DNA of 64,000 bases from Isoetes taiwanensis (GCA_021234155.1 JAJEKV010000004.1:21059619-21123618), one strand, 5' to 3'. Shown: positions 33,064 to 42,876, counted from the first letter of the stretch. Notes: generated from the letters alone by a model not told the origin. Translations and numbers: made by a program.

Positions 33064-33130
33064 GTCTCACACGTTGCGCCCAGACCGATTTTGAAAATGT
33101 CGAAATCTGTCCTGGCGCGACGTGTGAGAC
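33064..33130. promoter_or_regulatory. 67-bp palindrome A1
   Basis: Outer arms GTCTCACACGTTGCGCC and GGCGCGACGTGTGAGAC pair over 17 bp with one G/T-type mismatch. The inner core (GATTTTGAAAA...CGAAATC) is the most degenerate of the four copies. It lies 178 bp upstream of the TATA box at 32879-32886. Confidence 0.9.
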
Positions 33131-33262
33131 ATGGGTCCTAATTGGGCTAGGCTTACTCAATTTAAGTGATCTAAGGCTGTAATTCCACTAAACTCATCGA
33201 GTTAGGCAGAATTGACCCCTTACTTAGTCGATTTGGAGCTGTTTTGGGCATTTTTGGGCATG

Positions 33263-33329
33263 GTCTCACACGTTGCGCCCAACCCGATTTCTAAAATCTA
33301 GAAATCTGTCCTGGCGCGACGTGTGAGAC
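33263..33329. promoter_or_regulatory. 67-bp palindrome A2
   Basis: It has the same outer arms as A1. The inner core GATTTCTAAAATCTAGAAATC is an inverted repeat with one mismatch. Length is exactly 67 bp, beginning 199 bp from the start of A1. Confidence 0.9.
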
Positions 33330-33472
33330 ATCGTCTCAATTTTGCTCAGGGCTCCAATTCAATTAAAACAAAAGCTAGGGATCGATATCTTAACCTATTT
33401 AAACAGGGTTTGACACTTTATTTACACAAAAATTTCTTTATATTAACAAAATTTTCCAGTTATTTACAAGGT

Positions 33473-34752
33473 TCAAGGGCGTTCTCCCTTGATGTGCCTG
33501 GCAAGATACATATCCTGCCTCATGAGGGTAACCCTCTTCGCGTGCACCGTGCAGGCCGTTGAATCTTCAAAATGCTTTACTATGTGTGCTTCGGACGCCT
33601 CCTGTAAACACAGTAACATCTCGTCGGTCACGCGCATGTTAGTATTGTATTCCTGCATCACTTCGCGGACCAAACGCTGGAACGGCGCCCGGGGAATCAA
33701 GAGTCCGTAACTCTTCTGGAAGTGGCGGATCTCCTTGAGTGCCCTGTCTTCCAGCTTCTTCTTCTTGCTCCGCTTCTTCCCTGGTGCTCGGGGAGGCTTG
33801 GGCCTGGGTGGCGGTGGCTTCAGATGTTGCCTTGGGGGTACTCCCCCTTCAACTGTTCTCACCCGATGCTCCTGGAAATAGGCATTGTATGCCTCCCACT
33901 TCTCCATGTAGGAGTTGTGTTCCCTGATCCTCTTCTGATAGACCTTTACGGGGTCTATCACGTACGCCTCCCGCTGGGGTCGCGGGGCTTTAACCCTATC
34001 CCACGTCGGAAAAGGTGGGGGCTTCGCTAGCTGTCCCGTCTCCTCCTGCTCTTGGGCTATCTGCTCCAGGACCTCTTCCTCTACGACCGGGGCTTTGAAG
34101 AGCTGGCCCCGTCTGCGCCCGGCACGTAGTCTTCATCCGAGTCGCCGGTGAGTGGCGGGGTCTCTCCTTTCGACGGCTCGTTGATGGCGGGACCCGGCTT
34201 CGCTTCCGACCTTCACCACCTTCCTCTTGCACGCCTTTATGGCTTTGGCCTTCCTCTTCTTGGACCGGCTGGGCGTGGTGGTCGTCTTCCGACTCTTTGT
34301 TCTCGGCTCCGTGGCGCTCTTTAAGCCGTACTTGTGGGCCGAAGGCGTGCGGGTCGGCCTCTTCCTCGGGGTGAGTTTGGCTGCTTTGCTCCTCTCTTCC
34401 TTGCTCCTCTGCGGGTGGATCTCGGCACAGGGTTGCTCTGGGCTGTCGATTGGTCGCTTTGCTCCCTCTGCTCCCCTCGTGGGTTGGCGTCCTCACGGTG
34501 TTGCTCTGGCTGCTGCTGCGGCTTCTTCCCTCCTCCGTGCAATTTCGTCGAGGATCGGTTCATGACATCAGGCGGTCGTCCTCCAAGATTTCACAGTGGC
34601 GCTCCGTCCGACCACCTTCCTCGCTCGGCGAAGATTCGCTCGTCGTGGAGGAGGCGTTCAAGAATCCCGTGAAAGAGGCCGGATACGGGCTGGCGCATTT
34701 GGAGGATCCGCCGGCCAGGCTTCCTTGCGATGCGCTTTGTGCGGGCCATCAT
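33473..34752 (-). pseudogene. histone H3-like protein gene inside the retroelement
   Basis: Two adjacent ATGs (34752, 34749) open the reading about 100 bp after a TATA box. The product begins MARTKRIARK, matching the H3 tail around Lys4 and Lys9. A frame change follows at once, and the alternative frame reads SLAGGSSK, reminiscent of the H3 Ser10 region. A long charged, Pro/Lys-rich linker follows with at least two more frame changes (near 34110 and 34175; DSDEDYVPGAD lies between). The open C-terminal part (33961-33473) contains a Pro/Lys tract, then an 89-residue H3 histone fold: ALKEIRHFQKS, then LLIPRAPFQRLVREV (helix 1), CLQEASEAHIVKHFED (helix 2), HAKRVTLMRQDMYLARHIKG (helix 3). It aligns end-to-end with canonical H3 without gaps, about half identical by eye. 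EIRHFQK..LLIP and RVTLMR recall CENH3, but loop 1 lacks the CENH3 insertion. An intact product would be about 420 residues, three times normal H3. Frameshifts could be decay or sequencing error. Confidence 0.88.
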
Positions 34753-34850
34753 CTTACGGTTTGTCGATCGGAGCTAAGCGCCAGGAAATCGCCTTGACAG
34801 CACGAGCGAAGTTCTAGGGAAGAACAGGAAAAATGGGAGGGGTCTGGTTC

Positions 34851-34858
34851 TATTTATA
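34851..34858 (-). promoter_or_regulatory. TATA box of the H3-like gene
   Basis: The minus strand reads CCCTATAAATAGAACC, with core TATAAATA, about 100 bp before the ATG. A 67-bp palindrome starts 75 bp upstream and a second 263 bp upstream. The core is identical to the box before the neighbouring unrecognised gene. Confidence 0.7.
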
Positions 34859-34932
34859 GGGCCAAATTTAGGTCAACTTTTAAACTACCTTTTTGGGTTG
34901 TCTAAGGCATCTAAAACACCTAATTAAACAAG

Positions 34933-34999
34933 GTCTCACACGTTGCGCCCAGCCCGATTTCTAGAATCTAGAAACCTGTCCTGGCACGACGTGTGAGAC
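34933..34999. promoter_or_regulatory. 67-bp palindrome B1
   Basis: Outer arms GTCTCACACGTTGCGCC and GGCACGACGTGTGAGAC; inner arms GATTTCTAGA and TCTAGAAACC around a central A. It is exactly 67 bp and is followed on the plus strand by ATGGTGGGGCCC. Confidence 0.92.
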
Positions 35000-35120
35000 A
35001 TGGTGGGGCCCACTATTAAATTAACATGTAACATCCTAATTCTACTGATTCTTAGCTTAAAATAAGAATTATTAAGTTATTTTACTGTAATTTACAACTT
35101 TTTTGGTGACAAAGCTGAAT

Positions 35121-35187
35121 GTCTCACACGTTGCGCCCAGCCCGATTCCTAGAATCTAGAAATCTGTCCTGGCGCGACGTGTGAGAC
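35121..35187. promoter_or_regulatory. 67-bp palindrome B2
   Basis: Outer arms GTCTCACACGTTGCGCC and GGCGCGACGTGTGAGAC; inner arms GATTCCTAGA and TCTAGAAATC. It is exactly 67 bp and begins 188 bp from the start of B1. It lies 93 bp from the break at 35280/35281. Confidence 0.92.
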
Positions 35188-35280
35188 CACCCTACTTTTT
35201 GGATGTTGGCTCATCAATTTTAGTCTTTTTACGTTTCTATTCATTTTAACTGTTACTAGCTTAGCATAAACTACAAAAAT

Positions 35281-37726
35281 GAAGGAAGCATCATTTCCCA
35301 TGCCACTCTTTCAAATAGAATGGGCTGCCTAAATTCTAACGATCAGAAGGCTGTCATGAAACTAACAAAAAAAGTCTCGTAGCCGGTGCCGAAGCCAGTG
35401 CTGTGCGTTTGATTTCCACTTTAAAATTTGCTCCAAATACTAAGTAGTTTGATTTGATTTGCACTTTAAAAATTGCTTTCATAAGGCCTTAGCCAAGGCC
35501 CATACATCTTGTCTTTGGGAAAACTTAGGTAGTCCAACAATATACATTTCTTTGTTCAAATTCAGATCACCTGCAAACCAAAAAATAATATTATAATTTC
35601 CAGTAGCAAGTGCTTGGGCAAACTTAGGTAGTCCAACAATATTTTAGTCCAACAATATACATTTCTTTGTCCAAATTCAGGTTACTTGCAAACCAAAACA
35701 TAATAGTAAATGAAGAAGAGTTTTGTTGTTAGAATAAGGCTGCAAATTTTCGTCAAGAGCGTCTTATTATAAAGGATTAGGAAGACATCTACCAAAGGGT
35801 TTGGAGCTTGGTAATACGGATTTGTAAATGATTTGCAAAGGTTTCGTTGTTGCAATAAGGTTGCAAAATTTTATTTTTTTACCTCATGCATGTGATAACA
35901 AAATGCAACATTTTAGGGGAATGGAGGTTTGGACTCCATTTCCAATTTCGCAGATGGAGCCCTGCAGTCGACGTTTGCAGTTCACCTGCAAAACCGGGAC
36001 CTCCATTCCCCTACAAAATCGAAATAAGGGAGCTATTTTTCAACCTTCTGCCTCTTCTTGCAAAGATTAACTGCAAAGGACAAATCATACTTCTTCCAAA
36101 CAGTTGTGAAGAACAGAGCTTCTGCCTCTTCTTGCGAAGATTCTATCTGCGAAGAATGTGTCTTCTTTTAAATCAATAGCGACTTCACTTGGAGAGTTTT
36201 TCTCAATGGGTACTAGTAGTAGTGAGGCCCCCAAATGTATCTCTATGAACACCTTAAAGAAAATCCCAGATCATGTTGTTTTTAAAGGGTAGAAGGGTAA
36301 CGAAATTTTGTTTCAACAGGAGGTTACCTGGAAGAAGGCAGAATCAGGAAGAAGATGCTTTAGAGTTTTGCTACCCACTGGATGTGATTCACCTACCCAA
36401 TATCTGATCAGTTTAAGAGTTGGAGAAGGCTTGGAGGTATACAAAGCTCTCCATATTATCTTAGCAGGGCAAAAGTATGCTGGTGGGGTACAAATAAACG
36501 CGATCAAAAACACCCAAAGACCCAAAGACTTTCCATCACCTTTTTTTTGTTTTTCATAATCGGCCATGCAATTCGATCATACATGCAAAATTTCAGGGCC
36601 TAATTTGGGATATTGAGTGAAAAATTAAAGAAAAACCATTTTCGCAAACAATTTTGGTAAAACAGAAAAAAATTTCTTAATTCAGCCCAAATTAAGCTAA
36701 ATCAGATGGGGCTTTTCAGATTTTCATAATCGGCCATGCACCCATATCCTACGTGCAAAATTTCAGAACCTAATTTGGGATATTGTGTGAGCAATTAGAG
36801 AAAAACCATTTCTGCAGCAGTTTTGGTACAGTGAAGAATTTTTTAATTCAGCCCAAATTAAGCTAAATCAGCTGGGGCTTTTCAGATTTTCATAATCGGC
36901 CATGCACCCATATCCTATGTGCAAAATTTCAGAACCTAATTTGGGATATTGAGTGAAAAATTAAAGAAAAACCATTCTTGCAACAGGTTTTTTGTAAAAC
37001 AGTGAGAAATCTCTTAAGTCAGCCCAATTTAAGCAAAATTAGATGGGCTTTTAGGCTGGATATGGTCGAAATGACAATCCTACCTTGGTGGATAAGTTTT
37101 ATGAAAAGATATGATGGATTGAGCAACTAATTGGAGATTCACATGCCAATTTGGAGTTTGGATCATTTCTGTGCACTAGTCAGACTCCAATTTAATGAAA
37201 TCGATGCTAATCTGATGGAAAATTCGAGCAATGTGGAACGATTCTTGGCTGAAGAATCCTCTTAACAAATGAAGGGTGTAAAAAAACGAACTCACCAGCA
37301 CCCAAAAAAAAGCAGGAAGCAGGGATGCTAAAAGCATGCGTTCGGATGCGTGCTTTTGCACCCCACAGCATACTTTTGCCCAGCAGCTAATGCTTGAGCC
37401 TGGATAAATAGATCTTTACACCCAAGTCCTCCTTGTTTCCTAGACCTGATCACATCTGACCAGACTACCTTATGTACCCCTTGTCATCTGAATTTTCTAA
37501 TGGCAGACTCAATAAGCTTATATGAGGCTTCATCAGCAATAACAGCAGAAGAGAAAAAAAACATGGGTGCTTGCTACCACATCATTGGCAATTTCAACCC
37601 GACTTGCTAGAGAGGGTGTAGAGGGATACATTTGAAGTTTCCTCTTGATTCTAGACACTATGGGATCCCATAACCCATGTATAGAGTCGTTGATAGCGAG
37701 GGGAATCGAGGGATCTTGGAGTGCGT
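35281..37726. repeat. second copy of the left-flank segment
   Basis: Nearly identical to 21264-23705 and likewise joined to an LTR. It contains the same about 165-bp tandem array (about 36554-37045) and the same LINE fragment (about 37360-37690, minus). It abuts the internal part of the chromovirus at 35280, where a 5' LTR would be expected. That junction is therefore either a rearrangement or an assembly join. Confidence 0.9.
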
Positions 37727-39407
37727 TGTGGCGTCCCCTACTTCGTGATACGGTGCCCTCACCGTATACAAACAGGAGTTCATCCCCATACCAGCTCCAT
37801 GCTATCTGGGGGCCCTCCACACGACAATCGCAACCTGCGGGTTCCAAATTGGGAAGAGTGGAAGGGTCATTGCACCCCGTCTCCCTCGGGGCCTACCTAG
37901 GCTGGCGGGCGTGAACATACATGTCAAGAGCACATACATCAACATCATAGGACCATCACGGCCGGATGGTCCTCCACATATCTGCATAGACAAAGATCAA
38001 GACATCACATAGGGAATCCTACCCAAGGCTTAGACTCAAAGGGATGACCGACGGCTTGGGTCTCCGAGTTCATTGCGGAGGGGAATTCATGGCAATGGAT
38101 TTGGGCGGCATATGAACATGGCTTAGGGTTGTCCACTCCATCCGCCCCCCTCCTGTGCACACTTTGCGAGTGGTGCGAAAAGTGTCGGGACTCGAGCCAG
38201 AGCCAGCCGGATGCATAGCCAAAGGGGCTATTCTGGGTTCATCCTCCCGGCCCGATGGGGGCGGTAGGAATCACTCCCTCCAGAGATCTACACATGACTC
38301 AAGGTGACTAGAGGGCCTTTGCCCGTGATTCGGACCGAACCCACGGAAAGTGAACACCACTTCACTGCGGCCGAGAGCCCATGCCTTGCCCACACGCAGT
38401 GGCAAGGCATTAGACCTAGTCACAATGATCCCTGGTAGGCTTTACACACCAGAGGGATCGTTCAAGAGTCAGGACATGAACCTCCTTCTTAGCCAGTCTG
38501 GCCCCTCCACCCACATCCCGGTGTGGCTCTTGTGCACAGGCCGAATCTACAGTGTGCTAGAGAGGCTACTCTAGGAGCATCAACTACAAAGCTTTAGGTC
38601 TCTACCCCCCTTCCCAATACAAGGAGTGCATAGAGATACCTCATCCATATACTTCACAGAGAACTAAAGAACTAGATCTAATCTACAACATAGAGTTAGG
38701 TTCTTTAGTTAGAATCTGCTATCTAGGGATCTAGAGGGCTGCTATGGCGAATCTAATAGGCTAAACCTACTGATTCAATGACTAAAATAGGGTTTAGACT
38801 ATCTAATTGGCCAAATACCTGATCCTTGAGGGGCTCCTCCTGACCTGAGCTCGACCATCCTGCTGAAACGCTCGAATCTAGAGGAACTAAGGATGCAATT
38901 CTCTCAGGCAGAGTCTGGGATGCGGTTTTGGCTGTTGAGGCAGCCAAAACAGAGTTCTAAAGCCCTAAAATCGAAAATTGGGCTAGCTAGGGTTTCCTAC
39001 CCTATATAGACAAGGGGGTTGGCTAGGGTTTCCAATTATCCCCTTTTGGCATGTGGGATAATTGGAAATGGGCCCACTTGCCTTTAAGGGTTAGGTGGCC
39101 AAATGTGCACACATGGAAATGTGTGCCCACATTAATGTGTACATTGGAAAATGTGCACATTAATTGCACTTATGGGTGTGGCCCACTTGGCATGAAGTGT
39201 CCACTTGGAAATGTGTGCCCACATTAATGTGTACATTGGAAAATGTGCACATTAATAGTTGCACATATTTCTGGCGAGTTGTCCCCTAGGGCTACCCACC
39301 TGGCTACACGCTAGCGTACGCGTCGGAGGGGCGGTACGCGCGGATGCGGCGTGGCAAGATAAAGATATCGTCATGGGGACCGTGATCATCGTCTTTGGAA
39401 CGATCCG
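37727..39407 (-). mobile_element. second LTR, solo-like
   Basis: It starts TGTGGCGTCCCC and runs to about GGAACGATCCG, followed by GCAGC (39408-39412), the same five bases found left of the other LTR. It is flanked on both sides by LINE sequence (37360-37690 left, 39413-39700 right), as a solo LTR would be. It matches 23706-25363 but with many clustered indels around CG sites, unlike the nearly perfect neighbouring segment. Confidence 0.8.
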
Positions 39408-39412
39408 GCAGC

Positions 39413-39700
39413 CTAATCTCCCAATGACATTAATACCCGAGATATCTGTCTCCTGGGTATCCATAATGATTGCACATTTAGATTTATTGAGACATACCCT
39501 TGAGGCCTTCCCAAATCTGTCCATTGCCTCCAAAAGGTTGTCTAGGTTGTGGTCTCCCTGTTTTAGGAAAACAAACGTGTCATCTGCATATTCCATGATG
39601 ACAAAACTATCCATGTCTTTGGGCAAGGCTAGATAATTGATCAACTTCTGAGCTTGGAGATGCAGGGCCAACCTAGTTATGATTTCAAAGCAACTATCGT
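39413..39700 (-). pseudogene. L1-type LINE reverse transcriptase fragment
   Basis: The minus strand reads FEIITRLALHLQ, then VIMEYADDTFVFLKQGDHNL (the YADD active site), then FGKASRVCLNKSKCAII, all in plant L1 RT order, ending at GRLGC where the LTR begins. Its continuation is the fragment at 37360-37690 (and 23340-23700). Confidence 0.85.
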
Positions 39701-39844
39701 GAATATGGTGCCAATGGACAGATACATCTTACACCTCTCTACTTTTCAATGCATTATGATTTTTGTTTTTCAAAATTACATGAAAGAAAATGCTTTTTTA
39801 CGCAAGTCTTTCAAGATGAATTTTTACGCACAACTCCATGGATG

Positions 39845-40190
39845 AACATCTCACCAGCCAAAGTGGCCTTTAGAGCCTCATCGTAAAGCAGTCTGGCGAT
39901 GTGTATGGGATAAATTGCTTCATCCTAAGCTATCCATTTTATGGTGGCAGATCACTCATAGATGCGTGCGGGTAAACACTGTTGTTCATCGATTTCGTCC
40001 AGAAGTCTCTGTGATCTGCCCTCTTTGCACGCAGAGGGATGAGACAATTGAGCACTGCTTTTTCTTGTGTCACCATGTTCGACTTGCTTGGCAGTGGCTT
40101 CTGAGTCTTTTCCATTGTGACTTGAATAGTCAGCAGGTCCTATTGTCAGTCTATCCTAGTTCTTGGGACAAGTTGAACAAGGTTTAAAAT
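39845..40190 (+). pseudogene. LINE zinc-binding (zf-RVT) fragment
   Basis: The plus strand reads LLHPKLSILWWQITHRCV, then VICPLCTQRDETIEHCFFLC, the Cys/His zinc-binding domain C-terminal to RT in plant L1 LINEs. It is truncated, with stops after 40187. It is on the opposite strand from the RT fragment at 39413-39700, so it comes from a different LINE copy or a rearranged one. Confidence 0.8.
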
Positions 40191-42446
40191 GAAACGCACT
40201 TATTTAAGAAGTGCGTTTGAAAGATTCCTTCTAAAAATTTACAAAATTCTAAAATACCCCTAAAAAGGACTCTTTTACTATCTTGTGTCTAAAGATTTAT
40301 AAAACTGCTTATGAAAACAGACATTTTAGGAAGACTTAACATTAAGGAGAAGAACAACAAAGAAAAATATCTCATTTTAGAGGGGAAAAGGACCACTACG
40401 AAAGCCAAAGATTTATTATGGGGCAAACTCATATGATAAAATTAGACGCTTCTGTATCTTATCCCTTAGAACATTTATATTGGCTGTTATAGAAGACAAA
40501 AAATTTGTTATTTCACAACCATTTTGGCTAAACATCCTAATTGACCTTAAAAGACATTGGGAGACAGTTGAACAAACTGCTTGAATGAAAAATTATTGTT
40601 TTTGCATCATATGGTATTACAAATGGTAATACATCCATGAAATCATGCAGTTAGTTGAAGTTCCAACTGACGATGCCGTATAAATTTATACCGAGGAAAC
40701 AGAAGTTGAAGTAGTGAAGCTCTGTGATTACATGGCCTTTTTTGTTGTTCTCGAAGATGTATTTATCATGTTTTTGGGCTTGCACAATACCAATCCACAA
40801 TATAGTGATGTTGAGAAGATAGTCAAGCTCCTTGTCAATGTTGAGAGTCTTCAGCACAATTCCATCATCTGTAGCAGTGGGCGTCACTGCACATTTCTCC
40901 ACAGAGAAGTATTTGTCTATCTTGCTTTTTTTTGTCTGTTTGCAAAGAAATAGGTAAACTTTTTTGGGGTTGCTACTCCTCGCACCCCTATGGACAAACT
41001 ACGTAGTTTCCTTCTCGTTGAACACATGTGTCTCCATAACATTTTGGGGTCCTTTGCCTTTAGTAGCAGTTTTTGAGCTGCCTAAAGTGAAGTTAGCATG
41101 TGTGTAGAGAAAAAAAAAGTAAAAATAACAACGGGATTCGACTAATTTATGCTCTAACATTGCATTACAAGGTCAGAGAATTTAGAACTATTTTACAACT
41201 TTTTGAACTAAAAAACTAAGAAAACTGCATAAAATTATCCCTTAAGTGTGTTATTTCAACAGTATTAAGTTGCAAAAACCTTTGGGAGCAAGAAAGACCC
41301 CACAAGATTTTGCACGATATAAACTTATACTCCTGGACTACATATTTTATATATGTATATATATTTATATATACATCTTAATATATATATATATTTAATA
41401 TATATACGTTCACATATTTGTATATATAAAAAAAAAACGGTATAAATTTATACCGCAGGAAGTCTCTCGGTATAGATTTATACCGCAAGACTTCTTTTTT
41501 TTTCGGATATCATTAATATATATATTCTTATTCCATGGGGGGGCATGTACGTAACATGGGGTCATAGGTATATAGAGATTCATCTACACCGTCCAATTAC
41601 AAAATCTCAGGCCTTGATTTTGCCAGCACATGGGGATGTGGGGGGGCATACATGGGCATGCACCCCATGCGCCAACCGTCAGATTGAGAGGAGTAGAATC
41701 ACCACCGTCCAAATAAAAGCAATTAGAAAGTGCCTGGAAGTTGTCTCATTAATGACGTGATGAGGTGGCGGGGTATCTAATGGCACGTATTGCGGGGTGG
41801 CACTGCCCTTTCTGACAGGATATGAATGTCATGGCAACAATTATTATTTAATTGTTGAGCTGGCAGCGTGCATACGAAAATTTAGAAGAATTCTAAACTC
41901 TCCTTCCATCTCTAATGGATCGGAGGCTTTTGTAGTCTCCGAATTTGCAGCCGCTGGACTCGGACTGGCGCCATGGTGGCGCTTCTTTGGCGCTTTGTTC
42001 TTGCCGGATCATATTTGTTATTAGTGTCAATGTGGAAACTCTGGGAAAAATAAAACTCCGGTGAGGAATCTGAGCACTAGATGTATGGAGCTCCCTGGTA
42101 TATCTGATGTCTGTTGCTTCTTTTGCAGATACGTAGGAGCTTTGTGCCAGAAATCTTGGAGCAAAAATTTCGTATCAGACTGACTTTTCAGAGAGACCCG
42201 GCTTTTCTTTGCATCCTTGGATTTGGCTTTAACTCCGCGAATGCATTTGATGTTATCCGAGGAATAATGCAATAATCTGGGCTTTATTCTGAGGTTTGTT
42301 TTACGAATTCTTCAGTGCTGTAGCGGCCGCCCAAATGGCTTTTATTTTGGCGCCAAAATGCGAGGTAATGCGGGTTTTTAAGGCAAAATCCCCTCCCCAA
42401 TAATTTTTTCCTGTTTTTAGCACTGATGCTCTATAGATATTTACAG
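40191..42446. other. no recognisable gene; AT-rich with palindromes
   Basis: It contains a TA-rich microsatellite at about 41340-41420 and three palindromes of the type CGGTATAAATTTATACCG (separate entry). The segment 41530-41780 (GGGGGGCATGT, CACCGTCC) looks transposon-derived but has no defined ends. I see no gene. Confidence 0.5.
40676..41485. repeat. three CGGTATAAATTTATACCG palindromes
   Basis: An 18-bp perfect palindrome lies at 41438-41455, with one-mismatch versions at 41468-41485 and 40676-40693. The last two at 41.4 kb are 30 bp apart. They contain a TATA-like core but sit in a non-coding stretch. Confidence 0.75.
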
Positions 42447-42876
42447 GTTCTGCAGATATTTTGAAACGGGCTTCGGTCTTCGTTGCTGCCTGGAACTCCA
42501 AGGCACATGATATGTTTGCAAATCTTATAAATATTGCAGATGGATTACTGTTAGAAGAAAGTGATGCGAAGGAAAGTATTCTGCAACCCTTTACTGTAAT
42601 AGCGGTCCTTAAGGAAAGGTACACATTGGGAAATCGGGTAGATCATATCTGTCAGGTATTTGTGGGCAGCCTTTTAAAGTCAAGGTGTGAAGGTTCCGAT
42701 CTTCGTTTTTTTTGCATTTCTTTGTGTCTTTGTCTTGGGGTAGAAACATGCGTAGAAAGATGGATAAGCTGAGGCAACCATAAATGGCTCTTCCTAATTC
42801 CTTATATGGTAAACAGGTGGCTCCAGGCATGAATGATGCATATTCCGAGCTCAAGCTTCTTCAGTTACAGTATCTG
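42447..42876 (+). pseudogene. two exons of an unrecognised plant gene
   Basis: Exon 1 (42447-42655) lies between TTTACAG and GTATTTG. It is 209 nt and stays open: DILKRASVFVAAWNSKAHD, then FANLINIADGLLLEE, then AVLKERYTLGNRVDHICQ. Exon 2 (42817-42876) lies between TAAACAG and GTCTGTT and is 60 nt: VAPGMNDAYSELKLLQLQYL. Splice phases match, so this is real gene sequence. I do not recognise the protein, which looks helical and soluble. No further exons are visible before the kinase fragment at 43187, so this is a gene fragment. Confidence 0.6.

Noticed and set aside
33473-33961. Calling the histone-like protein a true CENH3
   Set aside because: Some helix residues resemble CENH3, but loop 1 has canonical H3 length and the tail starts like ordinary H3. 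The call is kept at H3-like.
35190-35280. Primer-binding site next to the second flank copy
   Set aside because: Reading leftward from 35280 there is no TGG-starting tRNA complement, and an LTR does not end there. The junction is not an LTR/PBS border.
21264-39407. Two 4.1-kb direct repeats that look like giant LTRs of an 18-kb element
   Set aside because: Only 23706-25363 and 37727-39407 behave as LTRs (TGTGACG...CGTCACA ends, polypurine tract, GCAGC target duplication). The remaining 2.4 kb contains LINE sequence continuous across the LTR, so it is duplicated target flank.
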